A DNA stretch of 64,000 bases from Variovorax sp. Root473 (GTDB lineage: Bacteria > Pseudomonadota > Gammaproteobacteria > Burkholderiales > Burkholderiaceae_C): positions 1 through 64,000 of the forward strand of contig NZ_LMEV01000001.1 in NCBI RefSeq assembly GCF_001426505.1. Direction: 5' to 3'. Positions 55,143-62,901 of this stretch are shown here, piece after piece; position 1 is the first letter of the stretch; each line of letters starts with the position of its first letter. The notes beneath the pieces were generated by a model. It was given only the letters and a program-made list of their open reading frames with translations. It was not told where the DNA came from and made no database searches. A program made the translations under genes and the position numbers.

Positions 55143-55969
55143 GACAGCCACCTCTTGCGGCGCTTGTAGTGCTTGACGTCTTTCATGCTGGTGCGCCCGG
55201 GCTGCGAGCTCAGGCCAAGGTAGAACTCGCGCACGTCGGCGTTGCGGCGCAGTTGCTCGCTGGTGCCGTCCAGCACGACGCGGCCGTTCTCCATGATGTA
55301 GGCGTAGTCGGCAATGGCCAGGGCCCGGTTGGCGTTCTGCTCGACCAGCAGGATCGTCAAGCCGGTGGTGTCACGCAGCTTCTGGATGCTCTGGAAGATC
55401 TCGCTGACGATCAGCGGCGCCAGGCCCAGCGAAGGCTCGTCGAGCGCCAGCACGCGCGGCCGGCTCATGAGCGCACGCCCGATGGCCACCATCTGCTGTT
55501 CACCCCCGGAGAGGTAGCCCGCGACCGTGCCGCGCATATCGGCCAGCCGCGGGAACAGCGCAAACACTTCCTCGCGCCCACGCGCCAGGCTGACAGCAGA
55601 CTGCAGGTGCGCCCCCGCGATCAGGTTCTCTTCCACCGTCAACGTGGCGAACAGGCGGCGCCCCTCCGGCACCTGAACCATGCCCTGGCGCACGATGGCG
55701 GGCGCCAGCGCCTTTTCGATGGGCTGGCCGTTCAGCAGGATCGAGCCCTTCTCGATCTCGCCGTCTTCGGCATCCAGCACGCCCGACACGGCCTTGAGGA
55801 CCGTGGACTTGCCCGCGCCGTTGGACCCCAGCAGGGCCACGATCTGGCCGGGCCGGACTTCCAGCGACACGTCACGCACGGCTTCGATGGCGCCGCCGTA
55901 GACCACCTGGATGTTGTGGATCGCGAGCGCGGGCTTCGGCGGGTCGCTGGAGGGTTGAGTGATGACCAT
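55139..55969 (-). CDS. LIV-type ABC transporter ATP-binding protein (LivF-like)
   Basis: 276 residues, Walker A GSNGAGKST near 54-62, signature LSGGEQQMV, Walker B LALDEPSLGLAP, H-loop VEQNANRAL. Like the other LivF-like protein in the window it has an extra basic C-terminal tail, here SMKDVKHYKRRKRWLS, beyond the usual FYLGL end; the tail may contact the membrane or the cotranslated ligase (inference). First gene of the second liv-type operon; the promoter with operator B3 lies 55-82 bp upstream of the start. Confidence 0.94.
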
Positions 55970-56023
55970 ACGTCGAGAAATTGGAGGCCGTCGTCGGTGG
56001 CCCGGTGAAAGGGAACTTGCTCT

Positions 56024-56051
56024 TTTATAGACCGTCTCGTCGGTCTGACAA
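56024..56051 (-). promoter_or_regulatory. Promoter of the second liv-type operon with TetR-type operator B3 in the spacer
   Basis: On the minus strand -35 TTGTCA (56046-56051), 16-bp spacer, -10 TATAAA (56024-56029). The palindrome TAGACCGTCTCGTCGGTCTG (56028-56047) fills the spacer exactly as operator B2 does at the TRAP promoter. The rest of the gap 55970-56175 has G/C-rich repeats (GCCCCC...GGGGGC near 56134-56163) that could form a terminator for the thioesterase operon. Confidence 0.82.
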
Positions 56052-56175
56052 TGCGCGAATTATGAGAGGCTTGTACGACTGCGCCGCTGGGGAATACCCT
56101 CGAAGGAGCGGTATTCGCACGAACCGGAATGCAGCCCCCCGGCTCAGCCCTTCACGCGGGGGCGCGAGCCACTGA

Positions 56176-57048
56176 TCAATCCACGTAGGCCAGCAGGCAA
56201 TCCTGGATGGCCGTTGCCACATGACGCCCTTCAAGGTCGTGGTAATGGGCAACGGAGAGTCCACGTCCATGCACCGCATGCAGGCTCTCGGACGCCACAT
56301 GCAGCCAGCCATCGCAGCGAGGCACCTGATGCAGCCACACACCATGGTTGAGGCTGGTGATGTAGATCTGCCGCTCACCCGCCCGCTTCAGATGCGGGGC
56401 CATACTGCAGAAGTTGAGCCACCAATCGGACAGATAGGCAAAGCACGCGGCCTGCAGCCGCGGTGCATCCGGCAGGCTGTGCGGCACCCGCATCCAGTAG
56501 CGGAATCGATGGTCCGCCGTGGCCCCGGCCAGTTGGCGTTCTGCATCCGGAATGCGGAACTCGATGCAGTCGTTGACATCGCGGCCGTAGCCGCCCATTT
56601 GCGCCAGCTGGTCACGCAGCGCCGATGGCACCTGCGCCAGGCGAGGCAGATGCTCGGGATCTTCATCGGCGGGCGCCAGGCTCGGCCGTGCATGCATCGG
56701 CCCGTCGAGAAGCGATGCGCAGCTCACCTGGGCCTGGAGCACCGTGCGATCTCCCTGGGTCCCACGCACATCCACCGAGTGAAAGCGCTTGCCGCTTTGC
56801 AGGCCCGACACCGTGTAGTCGACCGGCTTGTCCGGCATGGCGCCCTGCAGAAACAGGAATTGCATCATCGTGGGCTCACGCCCCGGCGGCGCATCGAGCA
56901 GCGCCGCGTGGAACGCCTGCCCCAGCAGCTGGCCGCCGTAGGAGCGGCCGTTCTGGTTTACGTCGCTGTGACGGCTGCGCCAGGTCTGCGGTGCGATCCG
57001 GTCCAACGCCATCCGCTGCGCCAGCGTGATGGCGTTGTCCTCCGCCAT
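56176..57048 (-). CDS. tesB: Acyl-CoA thioesterase II (TesB family)
   Basis: 290 residues from ATG 57048, which has GGAG eight bases upstream; a GTG at 57057 overlapping the preceding stop lacks such spacing. Double hot-dog fold. The active-site residues of TesB can be placed: Asp208 in AYLSDWWL, Ser232 in ITSLNHGVWLH (Thr in E. coli) and Gln282 in TAIQDCLL. It hydrolyses acyl-CoA to the free acid and CoA, which may relieve accumulation of dead-end CoA esters. Last gene of a three-gene unit with the quinone reductase and flavoprotein genes under operator B4. Confidence 0.92.
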   Translation of the reverse strand: MAEDNAITLAQRMALDRIAPQTWRSRHSDVNQNGRSYGGQLLGQAFHAALLDAPPGREPTMMQFLFLQGAMPDKPVDYTVSGLQSGKRFHSVDVRGTQGDRTVLQAQVSCASLLDGPMHARPSLAPADEDPEHLPRLAQVPSALRDQLAQMGGYGRDVNDCIEFRIPDAERQLAGATADHRFRYWMRVPHSLPDAPRLQAACFAYLSDWWLNFCSMAPHLKRAGERQIYITSLNHGVWLHQVPRCDGWLHVASESLHAVHGRGLSVAHYHDLEGRHVATAIQDCLLAYVD

Positions 57049-57053
57049 GCCGC

Positions 57054-57806
57054 TCACTCCGTTGCCCGCTCGGGCCGGCGATGACCGTTCGTGCGCGGTG
57101 CGATGCCTGGCTTCAGGCGCCAGTCCGCACCGAATTCATCGAGCCGGTGCAACGGCATGGGTGTCTCCTGGCCGATGCCACGCAGGCGCTGGGCGAACGC
57201 GTCGATGTAGTCGGCCCGCGTCTGCGGCGTGGTGTAGTGAATGGACCACGACGCATGCGGCGCAAGCACCTCGAGGCCCGCGTAGGCCAGCGTGCCATGG
57301 AGCAGGTGCCACAGATTCACGTCCAGGTGGGCGAGCAGGCCATCGGGCTCGACCATGCCGGGCAGGCAGGCGGTGCTGGTACACACCAGCGCGCGCCGCC
57401 CTTTCAGGCCGCCGGTGTCGAAGCGCCGGCCCTTGCCGTACACCACGCCATTGACGAACACGCGGTCGAACCAGCCCTTCATGATGGCCGGCACCGAGAA
57501 CCACCATAGCGGGAACTGCAGGATCAGCACATCGCAAGCGAGCAGCTTGTCGATCTCCACCTGGATGTCCGACGCAAAGGCCTGATGCTCGTGAGCGTAC
57601 TTCTGCTCACGGTCGTACTGCAGCGCGTCCGGGAAGCGCCTTTCGGCGAAGTCCTCGGCACTGGCGACAGGATTGAAGCCCATGGCATAGAGGTCGGAGA
57701 CCACGACCTCGTGCCCTTCTTCCTGCAGCACTTGCATCGATCGATCCAGCAAGGCGCGATTGAAGGACTTCGGTTCCGGATGGGCGTAGACGATCAGGAC
57801 GTTCAT
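57054..57806 (-). CDS. NAD(P)H dehydrogenase (quinone)-like flavoprotein (KefF/MdaB-type fold)
   Basis: 250 residues from ATG 57806 (MNVLIVYAHPEPKSFNRALLD). Flavodoxin-like fold: YAHPEPKSFN for phosphate binding of FMN/FAD, VLILQFPLWWFSVPAIMKGWFDRVF in two parts, and GLKGRRALVCTSTA. It would reduce quinones or similar acceptors with two electrons from NAD(P)H. The start is one base after the upstream flavoprotein stop. In this context it may protect against quinoid intermediates or recycle an electron carrier; the specific substrate is unknown. Confidence 0.88.
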   Translation of the reverse strand: MNVLIVYAHPEPKSFNRALLDRSMQVLQEEGHEVVVSDLYAMGFNPVASAEDFAERRFPDALQYDREQKYAHEHQAFASDIQVEIDKLLACDVLILQFPLWWFSVPAIMKGWFDRVFVNGVVYGKGRRFDTGGLKGRRALVCTSTACLPGMVEPDGLLAHLDVNLWHLLHGTLAYAGLEVLAPHASWSIHYTTPQTRADYIDAFAQRLRGIGQETPMPLHRLDEFGADWRLKPGIAPRTNGHRRPERATE

Positions 57807-57807
57807 T

Positions 57808-59082
57808 TCAGGCAGCGACAGTCGCAGGTGGCATTGGTGAAGCGGGCAACAGATCCTTGAGAGGCGAAGATTCGTCTCCCAGCACGGAAGGTTCGGCCAT
57901 CGCGCCGGCGGCAACCAGCCGTTTGGCGAGCATGAATTCGGCAGGCCGGTTCACTGCATCGGCCGCGATCACGATCCCCTCCTTGAGATAGAAGGCGATG
58001 AAGCGTCGCGATGCGGGATCGCCTCGCAGCACGCAGACGTCGTGCCCCTGTGACAAGCCAACCATCTGCAGCTTGAGGTCGTACTGATCGGACCAGAACC
58101 AGGGCACGGCGTGGTTGGGCTTGGGCTTGCCGCACAACGCGAAGGCGGCGGCCCTGGCCTGTTCCAGTGCGTTTGGTACGGACTCGAGACGGATGCACCG
58201 GTCGTAGAGCACGCTGTGATGCGCGGTGCAATCGCCCGCAGCGAAGATGTCGGGGTCCGAGGTCTGCGAGAACTCGTCGACCACGATCCCGCCATCGATG
58301 GCGAGTCCGGCCGCCTGCGCCAGTTCAATGTTGGGGAGCATGCCGATGCCGGCCACCACGATGTCGGCGACGATGCGCTCGCCCGAAGTGCACACCAGCG
58401 CCGCGATCGCGCCGTCGTCCGCCAGTTCCACGCGTTCGACGGAAAGCCCCGTGCGCAATTGCACACCTGCCTCGCGGTGCACAGCTTCGTAGAAGGCCGC
58501 CACCTGCGCGCCGGTCACGCGTGCGAGCACGCGCGGCAGCGCCTCGATCACCGTCACCTCGGCGCCGAACTTGCGCGCCGACGCCGCCAGCTCGAGCCCG
58601 ACATAGCCGCCGCCCACGACGACCAGGCGCGTGCCCTCTTTCAGCCCCGCGCGGATCGCATCGGCATCCGTGAGTGTGCGAAGGTAGTGCAGATTGCGCG
58701 GCCTGGCCACCGCGTCCAGCCCGGGCAATGCGAGCGTGCGCGGACGCCCGCCCATGCACAAGGCAAGCTTCGTGTAGGGCATGACCCGGCCATCTTTCAG
58801 ATGGATGCAATGGCCCTCCCGATCGATCCGGACGAGATGCGCGCCCGTATGCACGTGGACCCTTGCCGCCTCATAGGCCGACGCCGGCCGCAGCGCGAGC
58901 GATTCAAAGCTCGCTGCACCATGGAGGTATGCTTTGGACAGCGGTGGTCGCTGGTACGGCAGCATGGCCTCATCGCCGATCAAGTCGATGCGACCCAGCC
59001 AGCCTTGCTGCCGCGCCGCCACCGCCAGTTCGGCGCCGGCATGGCCGGCGCCCACGATCAGAAGAGTTTCGTTTTCACGCAT
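57808..59082 (-). CDS. FAD/NAD-dependent ferredoxin-reductase-like protein
   Basis: 424 residues from ATG 59082. FAD motif LLIVGAGHAGAELA at the N-terminus, YQRPPLSKAYL, NAD motif VVVGGGYVGLELAASARKFGAEVTVIEA in two blocks near 155-185, and SDPDIFAAGDC near 285, followed by a reductase C-terminal domain. This is the family of ferredoxin and rubredoxin reductases that supply electrons to cytochromes P450 or ring-hydroxylating dioxygenases. No P450 or ferredoxin gene is in the window, so the partner is elsewhere. First gene of the B4-controlled unit, divergent from TetR copy B. The extra residues past 400 (ESSPLKDLLPASPMPPATVAA) are a low-complexity tail. Confidence 0.9.
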   Translation of the reverse strand: MRENETLLIVGAGHAGAELAVAARQQGWLGRIDLIGDEAMLPYQRPPLSKAYLHGAASFESLALRPASAYEAARVHVHTGAHLVRIDREGHCIHLKDGRVMPYTKLALCMGGRPRTLALPGLDAVARPRNLHYLRTLTDADAIRAGLKEGTRLVVVGGGYVGLELAASARKFGAEVTVIEALPRVLARVTGAQVAAFYEAVHREAGVQLRTGLSVERVELADDGAIAALVCTSGERIVADIVVAGIGMLPNIELAQAAGLAIDGGIVVDEFSQTSDPDIFAAGDCTAHHSVLYDRCIRLESVPNALEQARAAAFALCGKPKPNHAVPWFWSDQYDLKLQMVGLSQGHDVCVLRGDPASRRFIAFYLKEGIVIAADAVNRPAEFMLAKRLVAAGAMAEPSVLGDESSPLKDLLPASPMPPATVAA

Positions 59083-59129
59083 GCTGTCCCCGAAGAATTG
59101 TGACCATCCACATCCAAATAACTCGCATA

Positions 59130-59149
59130 TAGACCGTCTTGTCGGTCTA
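59130..59149. promoter_or_regulatory. TetR-type operator B4 in the flavoprotein / tetR divergent region
   Basis: TAGACCGTCTTGTCGGTCTA, perfect 7-bp arms around six bases, the most symmetrical of the four copies. It is 47 bp upstream of the flavoprotein start and 101 bp before the tetR start. TATATG on the minus strand and TAATAA on the plus strand sit at its edges in -10 positions, so one site could repress both directions. Confidence 0.8.
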
Positions 59150-59250
59150 ATAATAGACTTGCAGCAGACAATTGACAAGGAGTGCCCGCGCACGGTCAGA
59201 GGACTCGCCGCAGGCACGACCACTGCATCCACACATCACAGGACCAAGCC

Positions 59251-59874
59251 ATGACACGGGTACGCGCAGACGACTACGACGACAAACGGCAGTCGATCCT
59301 GGATCAGGCCGCGGCGCTGTTCGCGCGCAAGGGCTTCGAAGGCTCCACCATGATCGAGGTCGCGCAAGCCTGCGGCGCCTCGAAGTCGCACCTCTATCAC
59401 TACTTCGCCCGCAAGGAAGACCTGCTCTTCGAGATCGTGCGCGTGCACATCACGGCACAACTCGCCGAGCTCGAGACCGTCGTGACCCAGGCCTTGCCGG
59501 CCGAGGAGCGCTTCAACCGATACGTCGAGACCTTCGTTGCGCGCGGGGCCAACTCGCGCAACGAACACCTGGTGCTGATGAACGACATCAAGTTCCTGCC
59601 CGACGCGCAGCGTCGTGAAGTGCGAAAGCTCGAGAAACGCATCGTGGACCTGCTGGTGGGCGTGTTGCACGAGATCAATCCCGAGCTGATGCCCGCGCGC
59701 TCGCCACGCGGTCCCTACGCGATGCTGCTGTTCGGCATGATCATCTGGACCTTCACCTGGTACGAGAAGAGCGGCGCGATCCCGCCGCGCGAATTGGCTG
59801 CGCGCATCTCGCAGTTGTTCGTGCACGGGTTCAAGGGGCAGCGCTTCGTGCCACCGGCCACGTCCAAAGGCTGA
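59251..59874 (+). CDS. TetR-family transcriptional regulator, copy B
   Basis: 207 residues from ATG 59251 with AGGA upstream. Helix-turn-helix AAALFARKGFEGSTMIEVAQACGASKSHLYHYF over about residues 19-52, then an all-helical effector domain containing NDIKFLPDAQRREVRKLEKR, parallel to SDVKFLPKAKQAPLIALQRQ in copy A. The recognition helices differ slightly (SKSHLYHYF versus TKSMLYHYF), so shared but not identical operators are likely. It probably represses itself and the divergent flavoprotein operon via operator B4, and perhaps the other B sites. Followed by a hairpin and a convergent operon. Confidence 0.93.
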   Translation: MTRVRADDYDDKRQSILDQAAALFARKGFEGSTMIEVAQACGASKSHLYHYFARKEDLLFEIVRVHITAQLAELETVVTQALPAEERFNRYVETFVARGANSRNEHLVLMNDIKFLPDAQRREVRKLEKRIVDLLVGVLHEINPELMPARSPRGPYAMLLFGMIIWTFTWYEKSGAIPPRELAARISQLFVHGFKGQRFVPPATSKG

Positions 59875-59906
59875 GCGGCGGGGTCAGCCGCCCGCTTCGC
59901 CGCTTT
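59874..59906 (+). terminator. Possible terminator after tetR copy B
   Basis: AGCGGCG pairs with CGCCGCT across 17 bases that can themselves pair (GGG with CCC), followed by TT and a few more T residues among C. It begins at the stop codon and precedes a convergent operon. The T-run is poor, so efficiency is uncertain. Confidence 0.4.
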
Positions 59907-59960
59907 CGTCCCCTTCAGTTCTTCGTGGGGTTTGGGCGGCGCATGCGAGGGTGTCGGAGA

Positions 59961-61175
59961 TCATGCGCCGACCACCCCCCTGTCGTGCAGACGACCGAAC
60001 TCGGCGCTGTCCACGCCAAGCACCGAGCACAGCACCTGCTCCGTCTCCGCTCCCAACCGCGGCGCCGGCTGCACCGCACGCCGCGGCACGGCGGAGAAGT
60101 CGAGCGGCAACCCCGGCGCGATCAGGGAGCCCACGCCGTGCTGCGCGATCTCGCCGAACATCGGGTTGGCCAGCGAACAGGCCTCGTCTTCGTTCACCAA
60201 CTGGGTCACCGTCTGGTATTTGCCCCAGCAGACGCCGTGGCGATCGAGCTGCGCAGCCACGTCCGCGAACGAGCAGGCGCCCATCCAGCGCGCGACCACG
60301 GCCGCAATTTCTTGACGCGCGAGGAAACGGTCGCCCTCACGCGCAAGGTCGAGTCCGGTGCGCTGTTCGATCGCGACGATCTCGTCGCCCATCGCAAGCG
60401 CATCGCACAGCGACCGCCATTGCTTGCCTGTGAGGCCCACCACCATCACACGCACGCCGTCCGAAGTCGAGAAGTCGTGGCCGAACGCGCCGAACAGATG
60501 ATTGCCGTGTCGACCCCGCGCCTGCCCCAGTTGCGCCTCCGCCAGAAAACCCAGACTGCCCACGGCAGCAAGCGCCACGTCTTCGAGCGCCAGCTTCACA
60601 TGCTGCCCCACACCCCGGCGGCGCCGGTGTCGCTCCGCCGCCAGCAGGCCGGCGGCGGCCATCTGGCCGGTGACGAGGTCCCAAGCTGGCAGCACATGAT
60701 TGACGGCCGCGTCGGCCTCACCGAGGCCGGTGAGATAGGGCAAGCCCATGCGCGGGTTGATCGTGTAGTCCACCGCCGAGCCGCCATGGCGGTCACCTTG
60801 CACCGTCAACTGGATCAGGTCGCTGCGCCGCTGGCGAAGACTTTCGTGGTCCAGCCAACCGCGCGGCGGGAAGTTGGTGAGCAGCATGCCGGCGTCCTCG
60901 CCGGGCGCGGCGATGAGTGCCATGGCGAACTCGCGGCCTTCGGGGGAACCGAGGTCGAGCGCGACGGACTTTTTGCCCTTGTTGAGCCCGGCCCAGAACA
61001 AGCTGGCCCCGTCCTGAGTGACTGGCCAGCGCTGGTAGTCCAGGCCACCGCCCAGCGCATCGATGCGGATTACCTCCGCCCCCATCTGGGCCAGCGTCAT
61101 GCCGCCGAGCGGCGCCGCCACGAAGGCGGCGGCCTCGATCACGCGCATGCCCTCCAGCAGGTTGCCGTTGTCCAT
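59961..61175 (-). CDS. mct: 2-methylfumaryl-CoA isomerase-like CoA transferase (CaiB/BaiF family)
   Basis: 404 residues from ATG 61175 with GAGGAG seven bases upstream. The sequence agrees closely with what I know of Chloroflexus Mct (mesaconyl-CoA C1-C4 transferase): MRVIEAAAFVAAPLGGMTLAQ, GGGLDYQRWPVTQDG, SLFWAGLNKGKKSVA, HVLPAWDLVTGQM with Asp166 aligned to the catalytic Asp165, and LLAAERHRRRRGVGQ. The enzyme moves CoA within one molecule from C1 to C4 of 2-methylfumaryl-CoA. It starts 12 bases after the stop of the methylsuccinyl-CoA dehydrogenase-like gene, so the product of one can feed the other. A related but different dicarboxyl-CoA is possible. Confidence 0.82.
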   Translation of the reverse strand: MDNGNLLEGMRVIEAAAFVAAPLGGMTLAQMGAEVIRIDALGGGLDYQRWPVTQDGASLFWAGLNKGKKSVALDLGSPEGREFAMALIAAPGEDAGMLLTNFPPRGWLDHESLRQRRSDLIQLTVQGDRHGGSAVDYTINPRMGLPYLTGLGEADAAVNHVLPAWDLVTGQMAAAGLLAAERHRRRRGVGQHVKLALEDVALAAVGSLGFLAEAQLGQARGRHGNHLFGAFGHDFSTSDGVRVMVVGLTGKQWRSLCDALAMGDEIVAIEQRTGLDLAREGDRFLARQEIAAVVARWMGACSFADVAAQLDRHGVCWGKYQTVTQLVNEDEACSLANPMFGEIAQHGVGSLIAPGLPLDFSAVPRRAVQPAPRLGAETEQVLCSVLGVDSAEFGRLHDRGVVGA

Positions 61176-61186
61176 CGTGTCGCTCC

Positions 61187-62890
61187 TCAATGTGCCGGGG
61201 CTGCGGTTCGGACGGCGGCGGCGTCGGCCAGCGCCTGCTCAAGCAGGCTGCGTGCGATGACCTTCAGCGCCAGCGTTTCCTCCGCGCCCTCGAAGATCGA
61301 CAGCACGCGTGCATCGACAAAGTAGCGGCTGACCGGACTCTCCTCCGCATAGCCGTTGCCGCCGTGCAATTGCAGCGCCTCGCGGGTCACCCATTCGGCC
61401 GAGCGGCAGGCCAGCAGCTTGACCAGGCTGGCCTCCATGCGGCCGCCGCCCTCGTCGAGGGTTTGCGCCACGGCATAGGCCAGCCGCTGGCAGGCGGCGT
61501 AGCGCGCGCCCATGCGCGCCAGCTTGGCGAGCGTCAACGGGCAGTCGAGCAACGGTGCGCCGAACACCTTGCGATCTTCGGTGTAGCGCAAGGCAGCACG
61601 AATGGCGGCGCGCATCACACCCGAAGCCCGTCCCGCGGTCTGCATGCGGCCGCCCATCATGCCGGCCATCGTGAAATAGAAGCCCTTGCCCAGGCCCGCA
61701 GCGCCGCCGATCACATGGCTGTCCGGCACGAACAGGTTGTCGAACGACAGCTCGAAGGAATGCATCCCGCGATAACCGATGGTCGCGATCGCCTTGCCAG
61801 TCAATCCACCACCGCCCTGCACTTCACTTTGGCGATAGGCGAACGCATGGCCATCGTCCGAAGGCTTTTCCACCAGCATCAGGCTCAGCCCGCGATGGCC
61901 CGCCGAGCGGTCGGGATCGGTGCGCACCACCACCATCAGCAGCCCCGCCTTGCCGGCGAAAGTGCACCAGGTCTTGGCACCGTCCAGGCGCCACCCGCCT
62001 TCGACGCGCGTGCCGCGCAGCATCAGGCTGGCGACGTCCGAGCCGTAGTCGGGCTCGGTGATCGCAATCGCGCACAGCGGATCGCCTGCTGCAATGCGCG
62101 GCAGCCAATGGGATTTCTGTTCCTCGGTGCCGCCGGCCATCAGTGCGCGGCTCAGGATCTCGGGTCGCGTGATCAGGCTGCCGGCGCCCGCCAGCGAGGC
62201 CTCGGACAGGGCTTCGGTGACCAGCACCATCAATAGCGTGTCGTCGCGGTCGTTCGGCGCGTGGCCGCCGAAGCGCTCGGGCACCGACAGGCCGAACACG
62301 CCCATTTCGCGCAGCGGCTGCAGCAGGCTCTCGGGCACCGTGAGGTCGTGGCGGTGCAAAGCTTCTGCCTGCGGTGCCACCACATCGGCGGCAAAGCGGC
62401 GAAAGGCGTCCTGCGCCATCGCATGCGCCTCGTCGAGCACCACGCCGCCGACTTCTCCGCCGGCATCGGCCAGCGCCCGGCCCGTCGCCTGCAGCGCAGC
62501 CGCACTGCCGGCCGAGCGGCGCAAGCCCGCCCACGCGGCATCCGATGCAAAGGCCTGGACCAGCGCGATGTCCAGGCCGAGCTCCAGAAAGAGCATTTCC
62601 GTGCGCGCCAGCACCGCGGCGATGGCATCGATGCCGAAGACCAGCGCCAGGCCCGTCTCGAGCGCGTTCGCCTCGCTCCCGACACCCTGGATGGCCGTTT
62701 CTGCCGCGAGCAGATCGGCGCTGGCCCAGGCCAGTTCGTAGCTTGCGACCTGCCGTGCATCGAAACGGCGCGCACTGAAGGTGCCGGCTTCAACGCAGGA
62801 CTGCGCCAGCGCCTGCGTGGCCTGCTCGAAGAGCGGACGCAGGCGCGCCAGCAACGACGCGCAGACTTGGATGTCCTTGTGGGCGGCCAT
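61187..62890 (-). CDS. Methylsuccinyl-CoA dehydrogenase-like acyl-CoA dehydrogenase with N-terminal extension
   Basis: 567 residues from ATG 62890. An N-terminal helical extension of roughly 150 residues (FDARQVASYELAWASADLLA) precedes the ordinary ACAD domain, the hallmark of (2S)-methylsuccinyl-CoA dehydrogenase (Mcd) of the ethylmalonyl-CoA pathway. ACAD motifs: AITEPDYGSDVASL, KTWCTFAGKAGLL, LHGGNGYAEESPVSRYFVDAR and SIFEGAEETLAL, with Glu534 at the classic catalytic-base position, unlike the two other dehydrogenases here. It would oxidise methylsuccinyl-CoA to 2-methylfumaryl-CoA, the substrate of the isomerase encoded next. Its real substrate may be a related branched dicarboxyl-CoA. 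Confidence 0.82.
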   Translation of the reverse strand: MAAHKDIQVCASLLARLRPLFEQATQALAQSCVEAGTFSARRFDARQVASYELAWASADLLAAETAIQGVGSEANALETGLALVFGIDAIAAVLARTEMLFLELGLDIALVQAFASDAAWAGLRRSAGSAAALQATGRALADAGGEVGGVVLDEAHAMAQDAFRRFAADVVAPQAEALHRHDLTVPESLLQPLREMGVFGLSVPERFGGHAPNDRDDTLLMVLVTEALSEASLAGAGSLITRPEILSRALMAGGTEEQKSHWLPRIAAGDPLCAIAITEPDYGSDVASLMLRGTRVEGGWRLDGAKTWCTFAGKAGLLMVVVRTDPDRSAGHRGLSLMLVEKPSDDGHAFAYRQSEVQGGGGLTGKAIATIGYRGMHSFELSFDNLFVPDSHVIGGAAGLGKGFYFTMAGMMGGRMQTAGRASGVMRAAIRAALRYTEDRKVFGAPLLDCPLTLAKLARMGARYAACQRLAYAVAQTLDEGGGRMEASLVKLLACRSAEWVTREALQLHGGNGYAEESPVSRYFVDARVLSIFEGAEETLALKVIARSLLEQALADAAAVRTAAPAH

Positions 62891-62901
62891 GGCGTGGCGC
62901 C

